From the NCBI GenBank assembly GCA_036320915.1, contig JAXBDG010000021.1:434001-498000 (forward strand): a stretch of 64,000 nucleotides of DNA, read 5' to 3'. A program made the translations under genes and the position numbers. Under the pieces are notes generated by a model. It was not told where the DNA came from and did no database searches. It saw nothing but the letters and a program-made list of their open reading frames with translations. Below, one piece after another: positions 43,556 through 54,552 of this stretch. Each line of letters begins with the position of its first letter. The first letter of the stretch is position 1. The DNA is from Linnemannia elongata. Lineage: Eukaryota; Mortierellomycota; Mortierellomycetes; Mortierellales; Mortierellaceae.

Positions 43556-46075
43556 ATGCCGACCGAACCTTGGACACTGCAGCCATCCCCCTCTGCATCC
43601 AGTCTAGGCTCTTCATATTCCACTGGACGCGGCAAAGGTACTGGCGCTGGCGTTGGACTTGGAGTCACCGGAGGAGGAAGAGTGGGCAACATCAGCAACA
43701 AAGCAAGCATGACGAGTAGGAGTAGTACCAACCATCGCCTCTCGAGCAGCAATAGTGATACTCTTCTCAGTTCCGCAGAAGACGAGTCGACTACTCCCCC
43801 TAGGGCAAGGGAATCGATGGTGGAGGATGTGAGTCAATTGGCGGTCGCTAGTAACCCTTTGCTTTCTGTTGGTGATGGTGGTAGTGGGGTAGGGTCTTCG
43901 TCGTCTGTGCATACGATGGCTAGTTCTTTGACGAGAGCGAGTACACCTGCCTCTGAGCGGCAACAGCACCAACATCAATACCAGCAACAGCAGCCACCAC
44001 AGCAGCAGTACGGATATGAGTACTTCGACGCGTCGAGTCGAGGTACTCAGACCCCTGAAAACCCCTCCATCCATAACAATATCTACGCCGGAACCGGAGC
44101 TGGCGTGGGTAGCGGTAGCAGCAGCAGCAGGGCAGCAGAGACGATCATCCACTTCCCAGACCAGATCCCGACTCTCCAACTGGTTTCCTTCACTCCACCT
44201 CCATCTTCCCCTGTCGAGGGATCATCATCATCCGCTACTCCGCACCTTCCTTACGCGCACACTTATCCTCACCCCCATCATCAAAACGCAGACATCGCCG
44301 CACCGCCCTCTTCTTCATCTGGTCATTATCATCCGTTACCGGCAGCCGCAACAACTATAGCGTCATCGCATATTGACGACTTGGACGCAGAACACAGCAG
44401 CAAGTTCCAGGAGATTCGGAAGCGGTTTAGTTTGGGAGCTATGGGAGCTGGAGGAACAGTGGGAGTTGTGGGGGACAGGATAGGTAGGCGGACCTCGTTG
44501 ACCAACAACAACAACAGCAGCAGAAAGGAGCCGGTTCGTCAATGGACAAAAGACAGCACAAAGACCTTGGCCAATGAATCGACCGCCGCCCTCCTTATGC
44601 GCGAGGACCTCAAGGACGAGTCCAGCCTCATACTCAACAAAGTTGGAGGAGTAGAGGGTGGAGGGGGTGGGGTGGGATTGGCGATGAATAGACGAATGCA
44701 CTCGGCGATTTCAGGGACTATTCATTTCCAAGAGTCGGAATATGCAGGCGTAACACGACGTGGATCGACCATGACCTTTATGTCCGGCAACACGCAGACT
44801 ACGTACCGATTGAATGTAAATATCCCGCATAAGGATTATTACCCCGAGAAAGTTGGCTATGGCCATCCAGATCATCATGGCTACAATACCAACTCCAAAT
44901 TGAATCCAGCACTCAACCTCAGCACCTTATCCCTTATCGCTACAAGCCCCACGACCCCTAACACCCCACACGACAGCATCTTTGGCCAAGCAGGCAGTAA
45001 CAACAACAACCCTGCCCCTAACGGGAAACGGTACATCGACACTCGAAAACGCAACAAGCAACAAAAAAAGGAAGAAAAGGCCCTCGCAAAGACATCGTTC
45101 AAAAAACGCAAAACCCTCTTCTCGAACGAACGGACATTCATCCACTGGATCAAGTTTGGAATGCTCCTTGGCGCGTTGGCTATGATGCTGCTGAATTTCT
45201 CGGGGGAGGGAATTGCGAGGAGGGAGGGAGTAGATCAAACGTTGGCGAACAGGGTGGGGAGGATTGGGCAGAATGTTGGGGTGACGCTGTTGTTGATTTG
45301 TTTATTGTGTTTGGTTTATTCGGGGGTGTCGTATCATTGGAGGCATTTGGGGATTGTCAAGGATAAAGGACATGAGAGATATTTTGATCGCGTTGGACCG
45401 ACTTTCTTGACGGTCGCTCTCCTGGCTACTTACACCATGAACGTCGTTTGTAAGTAATCTCTTCGGATATATATGTCTTGTTGTTTGTACACATTGTTTT
45501 TGTTCAGGTTACTAACCCGTTTGTTTGCTATCACTATAACTTTTATAGTGACGATCCAAGTCTCGTCGCTGATGGACCAAGACTACGAACCATCGATCTA
45601 CCTCAACAACAACAATCTCGGCCCACACGCCCTCCCACCCCTAACCCCATCTCCTTCTACCTCACCACCATCTGCAGCAATCGGATCAGACGAAACCGCA
45701 CCTGCGCAACCAATTATCCTTCTACCTGTCCCAGAACCATCGCCAGAACCACCATTAACACAACCCCAGCGACCTGTCTTCGACACCCCCAACCTCCCAC
45801 CCGGATCCACCATCCTGATCGACAGTGACGAGGACGACGGCAGCGATTTCGAGTTCTCACACCCTCCAAGTGATCTGGAAATTCCTACGGTCATGGCTGC
45901 CTCCACTATGACCGATTCTGAGTCGGGTTCGAAACCATCGTTGCCGAGTGATTCTTCTTCGTATAAAGGTTCGGTGTCTTCGAGTTCGAGAACAGAGGAG
46001 TCGAATGTGTCAAGCGAGTCGGATCGGCTTACCACCACAAGAGGTGACAGTGGCGATGAAGACGATGATGATTGA
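43556..46075 (+). CDS. DUF202 (Vtc1-like) membrane protein with long disordered termini
   Basis: Two exons, 43556-45449 and 45549-46075, 806 residues. The first 500 or so residues are low-complexity (Ser, Gly, His/Gln and Pro runs). A Lys-rich stretch (RKRNKQQKKEEKA) precedes NERTFIHWIKFGMLLGALAMML, which matches the start of the DUF202 domain (RTFxxWxxF in Vtc1). Three hydrophobic segments follow, at about 533-552, 571-592 and 613-637. The single intron falls inside the third, and splicing restores MNVVLTIQVSS. The C-terminal 165 residues are Pro/Ser-rich and end in GDEDDDD. No SPX or polyphosphate polymerase domain is present, so it is not a Vtc2/4 protein. Vtc1-like proteins sit in vacuolar or ER membranes, but the role here is unknown. 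Confidence 0.85.
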
Positions 46076-46310
46076 AATCGTATCTGCATCTCTTATTATT
46101 TTTATTTTTATTTTTATTTTTTTGTTCCTATTTGTTTTCTACTCAAAAGAAGAACCCCAAAAAATAATAATCAAGTATTGTCAAACACTCCTAAAACCCA
46201 CTGAGAACTCTGTCATGAACGATCAGTGCTTCTAAATGCAGCACAATGGCGGTGCGTTTTTATTTATCTCTATATGATGGAAAAAATGGTATCCAATGGT
46301 CATGGTTTGT

Positions 46311-47572
46311 TTACGAAAAGTCAACGACGCGGGTGTTCCAGTTCTCGACAAAGCCATCAAAGGGCACGGCGATCTTCCAGTCGAGATGTCCTGCTCCAAG
46401 ATAGAAGATCTTTGGCTAATGGATATTTTCCAATTGGTATGAAAGGGGGGTTGGGGTTAGTCAAAGGCAAGAGAAGGAAAAAATATGGCCATGTGAATGT
46501 CATTCAAGGTCTGAGTGGTAAAGTCACGACACTTACCGAGAGATCGGCGAGTTCTTTGGAGACGAGGATAGGAAGATCAGTCCTCATTCCTAATTACAAA
46601 ATGCAATGGGTGATCAAAAATTAATTTGGTTAAACATTAACGGATCAGTTATCCATCTCAGAATCCGGGCAATCGTTGCTCTTCTTCTGCACCACCATTC
46701 ATTTTCAGAACTTACCAACAGGACAAACGCCGCCCTCCTTGAAGCCCGTCAACTCGAACGACTTTTCCGCAGGAGCGATCCTCATATGAGTCGCCTTACG
46801 ACTGGCCCCCGTCTTCTCCCTCACAGCCTTCTCCAGCTTCGTAATATTGACCGCCCCCTCGTACTGGACGATAACAGTCCAGTATCGATCCTCATCGATG
46901 GGCTTCGACTCGTCCTGCTTGAACTTGGTGTTTTCGAAGGTGAGGGTTTTGCAGAGATGGAAGGTCGAGGGGCATCCCATAACACGGGCACGTTGGGAGT
47001 AGGGCCATGAGTAGTAGTCACTTGCCACATGGAAGAATCGGGTTTGGTGGGGGAGGCGAGCCTGAGCGTCCTTGTAAATCTGGAAGGGGAGAATGGTATG
47101 GGGGAGGAGTAGGAGGAGTAGTAGTAGGAGGAGGAGGAAGAGGAGGAGAAGGAGGAAGAGGAGGAGAAGGAGGAAGAGGAGGAGAAGGAGGAAGAAGACA
47201 ACTTGGTTAACATTCACTGCTGCGATAGAGTCTCCAACGCATTTCTCCCTGGTATTACAAAACAACAGCACAGCCCCTCGTTGCGACTGATGCTCTCTGT
47301 CGTCTCAATTGATATGACTACAGTCCCAATGTGCATTCAATTCATGTGTCAAGAGTTTTCCTTGCCTGGAGAGTAGCCTCGGGCATGTTCAGGGGCATGC
47401 CGTCCGACTTTGCCTTTGCCAAGAAGTCCTCCATGGTCATGGTGGGCTCAGGGCATGCATCGGCCGGGAGCTGTCCAGGCTTAAGTGTAGCAGTAACAGC
47501 AACGTCGGCTGTTGGGACTGCTGTAGTTGTAGCGTCGTCGGTCACGATGGTGGTGGCAGTTGGCTCAGGCAT
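46311..47572 (-). CDS. YbaK/ProX-type aminoacyl-tRNA deacylase domain protein
   Basis: Four exons: 47366-47572, 46716-47079, 46537-46589 and 46311-46415, 242 residues. The family hydrolyses misacylated tRNAs in trans or binds aminoacyl-tRNA. Visible core: VREKTGASRKATHMRIAP, then the characteristic FKEGGVCPVGMRTDLPILVSKEL, then KIFYLGAGHLDWKIAVPF. The N-terminal 60 residues are Thr/Ala/Pro-rich. Intron 1 uses a GC donor (TCCAG|GCAAGG) and joins ATLQ to IYKDAQARLPHQT; no GT donor lies nearby. Exon phases sum exactly to the stop at 46311. Convergent with the DUF202 gene (235-nt gap). Confidence 0.9.
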
Positions 47573-47880
47573 TTGGTCAGTCGAATATGAGATGGAATGT
47601 GGAGGAAGAAAGGAATGAGAAAGAAAAGGATCAAGGAACCGAGTGTGTGTGAAAACTAGCGGAATTGGTCAGGTGACCGCTAGGATCTTCACCACTGAGT
47701 CAGCACTTTGGGTCCGGAGTAGCTGGATTGGGGGGGGCACAGTTTCCTTTCCCTTACTTGCCTTGCCCTCAGGTAGAAGTAGGACAACTGGTATCTCTAC
47801 CAAGTACTAAATATCGACTACAATTTGCAAATTTTACCTTGGAAAATCACTTTAAGGAATAACAAAAAAAAAAACCTGGT
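47573..47880. other. Short intergenic spacer
   Basis: 308 nt between the start of the YbaK-type gene and the stop of the secreted orphan, both on the minus strand. It would hold the YbaK-type promoter. No element recognised. Confidence 0.55.
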
Positions 47881-48577
47881 CTAGTTGTAGAAGTAGAAAT
47901 CTTCGACCGGCACGCCTAATAGGAGAGCAAAGATGCCAGAGACGACCCCATGAAGCCTGAACATCAGCGACGTCAGATTATATGTTGGGGCGAAGTGGGT
48001 AGAGATGTTGTTGATATGGTCTCTCACGAGTGATACTTTTTCAGGGTTGCGCAATTCGGAGGGACAGCATTTTTGCTGTTGTCAACTGGGGTAGAAAAAG
48101 AATGAGATGAGGAAGAAGATGAAGGGCGTGGCAGAGCAGGTCCAGAGCTTGGTTTCGTCACCCGAAGAGGCGTCGATGCTACACGACCTGGAGACGAGGC
48201 AGCAGTTGTACTGATCAAGGTTGTATGTCATGATTGGTATCGCTAGGCATAATTCCTGAAGCAACTTGAATTTCTGTTCTTCGATCGAGCGGTAGCTGCA
48301 GTTTCATGTTCGTGGCATAGCAGTAATAGAGTGTTGGAAGAAGGAACCCAAACAAGAACGATGATGCAGCCGTTTTGTCGTTGTTGCCTGTGTCTGCGAC
48401 GAATGCGTTCAGGCTGTTGATGTAGGCTTGGGCGTCGGGTGGGAGTGTATCTGATGCGGAGGATAGGACTTCTGGAGCTGGAGCTGGTGCTGGTAAGGTG
48501 GCGCAGACTTGAACCAGGAGGAGTTGGGCTACCAGCAGCAGCGGCAGGGAGGTGGGGACATGGTTGATGCGAGACAT
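47881..48577 (-). CDS. Small secreted protein of unknown function, four exons
   Basis: Reconstructed exons: 48354-48577, 48295-48162, 48085-48028 and 47956-47881, 163 residues. A signal peptide covers about residues 1-26 (LPLLLVAQLLLVQVCA). A short Ala/Pro linker leads into a helical region (DAQAYINSLNAFV, IEEQKFKLLQELCLAIP). A Cys cluster (YNCCLVSRSCS) and VPPNCATLKK follow, and a hydrophobic tail (LHGVVSGIFALLLGVPV) ends in DFYFYN. Introns are 58, 76 and 71 nt, with acceptors CTGCAG, a long pyrimidine run ending CCCCAG, and TTCAG. The donors GTGACG and GTGAGA are good; GTTTGG is weak. All phases agree and the total is exactly 164 codons. I do not recognise the family; it could be a small effector-like or wall-associated protein. 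Unspliced, it looks like three unrelated short frames. Confidence 0.65.
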
Positions 48578-49116
48578 TCCTTTAAGAGGGGAGAAGTAGG
48601 AGATTGCTTGCTATGGTGTTGATGAGGAAGGAATAAAATCAAGAATGTGATAACTATAACGAGAAATATGTATAGATAATAAGAAACAAGAGGTTGGAAG
48701 AAGCCGAAGTGAGGTTGTGTGATGATGGTGCTTGAAGTTATAAGAATATAGCTATCTTCCTATCGTCAAGACTTTTATGAAAGGGGTGGGGTGGAAATGG
48801 TCAAGCATGGAGAGGGCTACATGAAAAAGGCATAGACATTTAGGCGAAGGGGACGAGGACACCGACATATGGAGGGACGGGCGTAGTGATAAGAGCGAGG
48901 GCGTGTATGTACAATCTCCTAGAAAACGTACTTTTACTGGTCGACAAAGATATAACTACTTCGATCTATCCAACTTGGAGTCCTTTCCGCTATCCTCAAA
49001 ACAGCACCCGGACAAGAACCATCCCTTCATCATGATCAGGGTTTTCAAGATACCCATCGTCATCCTCATCAGCAACCAGATCCAACCCGAGCGCGGCAGC
49101 CTCCTCAGGGGACGGG
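48578..49116. other. Intergenic region, 0.54 kb
   Basis: Upstream of the secreted orphan (minus) and downstream of the pseudogene. No motif or frame that I can support. Confidence 0.5.
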
Positions 49117-50863
49117 TTATAGTCTCGTACACTGAGAATGACCATCGCAGGCATGGATGGACTCCCTGACCACCTTGATCAGCCCTGCGGCTGTGAAACT
49201 GTTCTTGTCGAGTTGTATCTCACTTAGGCGCGACAGGTTCGGAAGCATTCCAGAGAGGAAATCTTGAAGGAAAGCATCGTCTTGATAAACATAGGGAAAA
49301 GAACGACTGAGCGACGATGCACTCATGTTGTTGGTGTTGCTGCTGTGATTGTTGCTGTTTGGCAAAAAGGGATCTTTTCTGGAGGAAACTCTCGTGTACT
49401 GTCTCTCAGTTGTGTGTGTACTGAGCACAACATGGAACAATGCTGGGCATCCTTGCAGCATGCAAAAATCGAACCGATATGGGACCTCGCCTATCAGTCA
49501 TAGGTACGACAGATGTAAAAGATGCCAGTCCCAATGCCAGCGAAGCCATCGTCGTTGTCGTAAAATATCTGAATCTCCCGTTACTGAATCCTTCTTTCAT
49601 CACCATCCACGAGATAATCCTGATCCATTTCTCTGCTCTGCACTTGGTTCAGTTCATCCGCAGGAGCTATATGACAACGGTTGTTATCCTCACGGGTCGA
49701 AAGTTGCAAGCTTTGGGGTTGTGTGGTCGACTCTAGCGTTACCAACGTCAAGTTCCAGGACTTTCACCTTGGGGGTTGTTCCGGTTGACAGGTTGAAGCC
49801 AATACATCTTGACACTGCTATTCAAAGGTTTTGTCTGAGAGTTCAATTGATGTGAGACTGGGAAGTCGTGAGTAGAGATCATCATCGACAAGCAATCGAC
49901 TGGGATTGGTGTTCACCGATATGTATCAACACCGGAAGATCGACCCATCCTTGAACGACATGAATTTGTCGTGGCGGGTGAGAATCTAAACCAACGATGT
50001 AGATTCGTTGAAGAGGTGGGCCGAACATGGTGATAACGTCGTCGAACTCGCCCATGAATGATGTGACAGAGCCTTCCAAAAGCCTGATATCGGAAAGTGG
50101 CACCAGTCCATGGTTATTTCGGTTAAGCCGTCCCATTACGGCCTTACTTGGCTTGGATTCTTGAGAAAAGTGGCGGCAGTGGTGGTCGTTGTGGTCTCGT
50201 TGCAAGAACTGCCCGTGGCGTTCTTCTTTTCCTGCACCGCCCAGTTGAAACTGCCTTGACTAAGCGACGCAAATGCCAAAGTCTCGAGAGACCGAAAGCT
50301 CTGGAGGAACCCTGGGTTCTTGCAGAGCACATTATACCACAGCCCAGGAGGATCCAGACCGGACACCTTGACGACGAACCGAAGGTCTGTCGAGTACGGA
50401 TGGAGCGCAAATTGAGCCCAATTATTTGGAGCCAGCTGTGTTGGCTAGTGCAGAGGTGGCAAAGTCGAAGGATCTCCTGTCGGCTTTCAAGTGAATAGGG
50501 CGGCTTTGAAGGTTGGTAAGGGTCGAAAGGAAGGTCGATGGACTTGAGGCAGCCCTTGGACAGGCGAACATGATCCATGATAACTGCAACATCTTCGTCA
50601 TGGCTTGGTCGAAGCGTGGTTTTGCTTGTCTAACAGGAAAAAAGCGTCATAAGAGAAGGTATTTATCTCTTCTAGAATCAGATGTGTTCCAAGCGCACAA
50701 GGCGGCCAACAACATCTGCGTACCTGTTCATGGTGGGATGAATAGCGACTGGAACTGCTCGAGGATAGAATCATCATTGGCCCAACTAGCCTCACTCCGA
50801 ACGACCACCCATAAGCACTGGGTCAGAAATCTCCTGCAAGATTAATCTAGAGAGCCGTACGGT
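49117..50863 (-). pseudogene. Decayed leucine-rich-repeat / F-box-like gene
   Basis: Successive short frames on the minus strand read as one protein broken by frameshifts and stops. In order: LTQCLWVVVRSEASWANDD (stop near 50750), MNRYADVVGRLVRLEH (stop), a frame with DEDVAVIMDHVRLSKGCLKSI, a shift to VKVSGLDPPGLWYNVLCKNP and FRSLETLAFASLSQGSF, a shift to MGRLNRNNHGLVPLSDIRLL, a shift to LPSLTSIELSDKTFE (stop), then TTPKVKVLELDVGNARVD (stop), and finally LPNLSRLSEIQLDKNSF with GLIKVV. The LxxLxxLxL pattern and Trp/Asp-rich style resemble the large F-box/LRR families of Mortierella-like fungi. That family call is moderate; the broken state is clear. At least six lesions, so introns are an unlikely explanation. 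Confidence 0.7.
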
Positions 50864-51812
50864 GCCATGTAGGCCAAGCGGTGGAAGGCTGCGAACCCGT
50901 CCTGTCCTACTTATGCAGCTTTGAATAAAGGGAGCAATATGTGGTTTGACTCACGCGTCCAACTGATATTTTTTTGTTGCCACTAAAAAAATTAAGAATA
51001 AAGAATGAGAGCGTTGCTTGATCAATCATGAACAAGTCATGGTTGATCAGGCTTAATTAATAAAAAAAAAAGTAATAATCAGAATCATCGACCGCTGCAC
51101 AGTTTACACCGGGTTACAATGACACAAACAAGCCCTCTCCTTCAGTTCCCTCATCCCCGTCTTTATGAAACGAACCTGCAATTGCCAACAATAGTTCTCG
51201 CTCGAACCACAAATTCCATTTTTCGATGATAGATGGTTAGTGCGTGGTGTGGTCCAAGAGATCATTGCTAATACTAATGAATGACACCGTGAAGGAGGAG
51301 CTTGCCCAATTGATGAGCTACTTGGCCAAAACAACCAAAAACGGCAAAGATGATAGATATGTAGTGGCGGTATTGATTTACGTTCTCTGTTCTAAAAAGG
51401 ACCTGCCTCGAAGCACAAAGGGTGAGTCCTAAACACGGCTCCTTAATCTGGTCCCTTGCACCATCTTTACCCCGTTTCATCATAATTATTGTCCTGTGTA
51501 AAGAAAATGACCCTGTTCCTCTGAGGCAAGCAGAATCCTAAAAAAAACTTTGATGAGGGGCCTTTAGTTTTGCTTACCTCCTTGTACCCCCTAACTGGCT
51601 AACTGACGACATAAAGGGGGAGTCTCCGGATCCCTTTATTATCAGTCTTTGTTTGCACTTTGTCTTTCTTTCTCTTTCTCTCTCTCTCTCTCATCTTATC
51701 AACGCTATTCTTCACTCCTTCCTATACCAGCTCCAAACACACTCGCACATCTGGACACGTTACACAAACTTACACAACCCTACACAGTCAACCACAATCA
51801 CAAGCCATAGAA
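50864..51812. other. Region upstream of first Cdc24 CH exon
   Basis: Nothing is supported from 50864 to 51600. A short plus-strand stretch at 51286-51430 reads KEELAQLMSYLAKTTKNG and VVAVLIYVLCSKKDLPR, which may be a relic of a gene, but it has no start, splice logic or known motif. From 51650 to 51812 the sequence is CT-rich and then CA-rich, as in other promoters here. Confidence 0.5.
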
Positions 51813-52196
51813 ATGTCTCTGCAAGCATCATGCCTCAACCTGATGGACCGTCTCGCAGGAGTGCCCGATTTTGGTCATTTCCTCAACCCCACCCTGCTGC
51901 TCCAACTCCAAGCCAACTCGAACGCAATCTGGGAAACAACGCCCAATGACCCTGTCTCGCAGCTCTGGATTCTCTTCCGTCTCGGCACACCTCTGGCCTG
52001 CATCCTCAACAGCGTCCGTCCGCCCAACCAGCAGCTCAATGTGGATAGCGGCGATCTGTCCTTTGCTAACATCAACGCCTGTAAAGAACGAGTCTTTCAT
52101 TTCATTGTCGCCTGTCTCCAAGATCTGCATTTCACACACGAGAACGTTTTTACGATCTCGGAGCTGTACCATGATAACCCTGAAGGATTCCTCAAG
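51813..52196 (+). CDS. Alternative first exon (1a) of Cdc24-like Rho GEF: calponin-homology domain
   Basis: One 128-codon exon from the ATG at 51813 (AGAAATGTCT) to a donor AAG|GTAGGA in phase 0. It encodes a full Cdc24-type CH domain: SCLNLMDRLAGVPDF, then NDPVSQLWILFRLGTPLAC, then VFHFIVACLQDLHF and VFTISELYHDNPEGFLK. By eye it is about two-thirds identical to the CH exon at 57727, with 128 versus 126 codons. No stop or frame damage is present, and differences are mostly conservative, suggesting selection. No DH-PH exons of its own follow before 57.7 kb. It most likely splices to the shared exon at 61847 as an alternative first exon. The alternatives are a recent partial duplication or a truncated CH-only protein. 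Confidence 0.75.
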
Positions 52197-53250
52197 GTAG
52201 GAACATATGATACATACTCATTAACAAAACGTGTCTTTCAATGTTTTGTGGCATATTGGCATGTTTTCGAGAATGGCTGGGGGCCAAAAAGAAGAGTACT
52301 AGTAACGGTTCGGCAAAACAAGAGACCTAGATCAACCGCTTGTCGTCGTTATTTGTTTGTTTATTTGTTTGTTTACTTTGTTTGCTTGTAGTTGTTGTTC
52401 AGTACTTCTCGATGCACTCAGCTATGCCTTCTCCTCTGCCATCCTGTCGGTTCTTTATGTTTCGAGATTTTTTTTTTTTTTTAATACTTGCCACGCAAAC
52501 TTGCTTGGCCAATGCCTTTTTTTTCTCGGACCTTCTGAGAAGCTGAAAAAGGGTCCTCGCCGTACTGAGCAAAGAAAAAAATAGAACTAAGAACCCAATT
52601 GCTCTTTTGTACCTCCTTATTGCCTCCCGACATCCCCCCTTCTTTTTCCTTCCCAGCATCCAGCATCCCAGAATGGCCCGTTCGCAAGGGGTGGGGATGG
52701 GTACTCAATTGCTTCTCTCCCTGCCCTGCCTTTCTGGGTTTGTTGATATTCCAGCCCTGCCCCCTTTTCCTCTCTCTTTGTTGAAATATATTATCTGAAG
52801 AAAAAAAGGGATTAATTCATTGTGAATGAGTTGGCGAATGCGTTTCAGAGTGAGTCAGCAATCCAAAAAGTGGGCGCTTCTATTCTTTGAGCGCACCTCA
52901 GAGATATTTCATGACATGGAACTATCTTCAACAACTTAACCCTTGCACCTTTCTTCTTCCATTCAACAAATTAGGTGCTAAACACGGTGGGCAAGGTGCT
53001 AGATCGTTTGGAAGCGAGCCCTGGCCTGGGTGCAACGGCTGTCTAGCATCACCTAAGCACACCACATGCAACCCTGCAAGGCAGCAAATCACTGAAGACT
53101 GAAAGGAAGGGGCATTAACCAGCAAGGGAGGGCGTGGACGATGCAGGAAATTGAATGAAGGGACAGAGAAGAGGGAGGGGGCCATCAAAAGAAATGAATA
53201 CATTAGACTACAATAATACTTTTTTTTCCCGCTCCATGAACATAACCCCT

Positions 53251-53282
<32 letters not shown>

Positions 53283-53652
53283 CTTTTCCTACCTATGGCG
53301 CTGCTGTTATACTCATGCTTGTGACGAGACATCCTTCTATCGTGCGATGAGCCTTTTTTTGGGATTTGCCATTAAGAAGTACATCCTCTGCACTGTTTGC
53401 TTATCTGTCCGTCTGCTCCTTCGCTCGTTGAAGTAATGCATCTCCATCTCACCTAGCATTTGCCCTTATCTCTTTGACCCTTCGAATTTAGCACTAGATT
53501 CCCGTGTCCGATCACAATAGAATCTTGAGGTACAGAACGATACACTATTCTTTTTATTTCACTCCAAACGAGTGGTTTCGTTGGGGTGATGGTAGTGGTA
53601 GTGTTGGTGGTGGTAGTGTTGGTGGTGGAGTGAAGATGGTATGGATGATTCT
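52197..53652. other. Non-coding region downstream of CH exon 1a
   Basis: If exon 1a joins exon 2 of Cdc24, this is intron. It contains a T tract at 53254-53281 and no frame resembling the DH domain or any known family on either strand. Confidence 0.55.
53254..53281. repeat. Poly(T) tract of about 28 nt
   Basis: Uninterrupted T run about 370 nt downstream of the SEN34 stop codon, reading as poly(A) on the SEN34 strand. Confidence 0.9.
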
Positions 53653-54552
53653 TCAGAATCCTGCCCATTCGACTGCAAATGCAACGACACGACGGTTGGA
53701 TTCTGACAGAGGAGGAATAGTAGTCGCAACAGTAGTTGGTGTCATTGTGGCATTTGCATGTGCCGGGAGAACAGAGCAAAGCAGGTGTTGCTTCTGCACA
53801 GTAGAAACCAACCGTGCACTGTTCGCCACATCCACCAAGGACAAGGGCTCATCCGGTGCCTTGACAGAGGCTACCAGACTTGCATGGCAGACCAGTGGGT
53901 CGTTGCGGTAGAGCAAGTAGTCGCCCCCAAACTTCATTCCTGGCGCGATGAAAAACTGTTGGTCCTTCCAGAGGTGCTCAAAGACCAATGCGTGGTCTGT
54001 CAGGCCAGATATTGTTGTATTTGACGCGTCCGGGTCGCTGCCGTCATACCGTTGCAACCCGTGGTTGTCGACGACGAGCTCGATGACGCCGTGGTGGAGC
54101 AGGATGGATATCTCTTCTGGTAGCAGACGGAGTGGTAACCCTTGAAAGATGTTCTGCATTGTGCTCCGGGGTAGTGACCCTGCAAGCGAGCCAGCAATCC
54201 TATGGTCTTGCCTCAGCTTCCTCACATCTAGGCACATGTAGGTAAAAGATAGACATATTCCGGTTTAGTACAATTATGGATCAATTGAATGTAAAGTTGA
54301 TATTGACTGGTTGCAGTCAAAAGTACCTTGGATGTCCCAGACGAGTCCCTCAGTGCCCGTGAGATGGACCTTAGGTTTGCTCTCTGACGTGCTTGTCCTG
54401 CTTCTGGGTGTTGAGGGAAGGGGTTGCTGCGCTCCTTTGTCCATCTCTCCCGTTGGGGGCTCTCCTGTTCGTGTTCCTGTTCCCCTTCCTATTGAGTTTG
54501 GCTGTGCCAGTGTCTGTCCTTGAGGGGCCGACTCGTCTCTGTCTGGGGTCAT
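53653..54552 (-). CDS. SEN34: tRNA-splicing endonuclease catalytic subunit Sen34
   Basis: Two exons, 54327-54552 and 53653-54227, 266 residues. It cuts the 3' splice site of intron-containing pre-tRNAs as part of the Sen2-Sen34-Sen15-Sen54 complex. The N-terminal half has LVWDIQDVRKLRQDHRIAGS and QNIFQGLPLRLLPEEISIL, which are diagnostic. The C-terminal nuclease fold has VFEHLWKDQQFFIAPGMKFG and GDYLLYRNDPLVCHASL. The catalytic triad is visible as Tyr182, His190 and Lys221, and the 8- and 31-residue spacings equal those of human TSEN34 (Tyr247, His255, Lys286). The first 65 residues are a Pro/Thr/Ser-rich leader. It lies on the opposite strand between the two Cdc24 CH exons. Confidence 0.95.

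Noticed and set aside
50868..50935. tRNA-Ser/Leu-like A-box (GGCCAAGCGG) with possible tRNA
   Set aside because: No B-box (GGTTCRANTCC) or acceptor-stem pairing follows at the right distance.
51244..51440. Short plus-strand frame with protein-like sequence before Cdc24 exon 1a
   Set aside because: No ATG in good context, no splice partners, no recognised family. At most a relic; not called.
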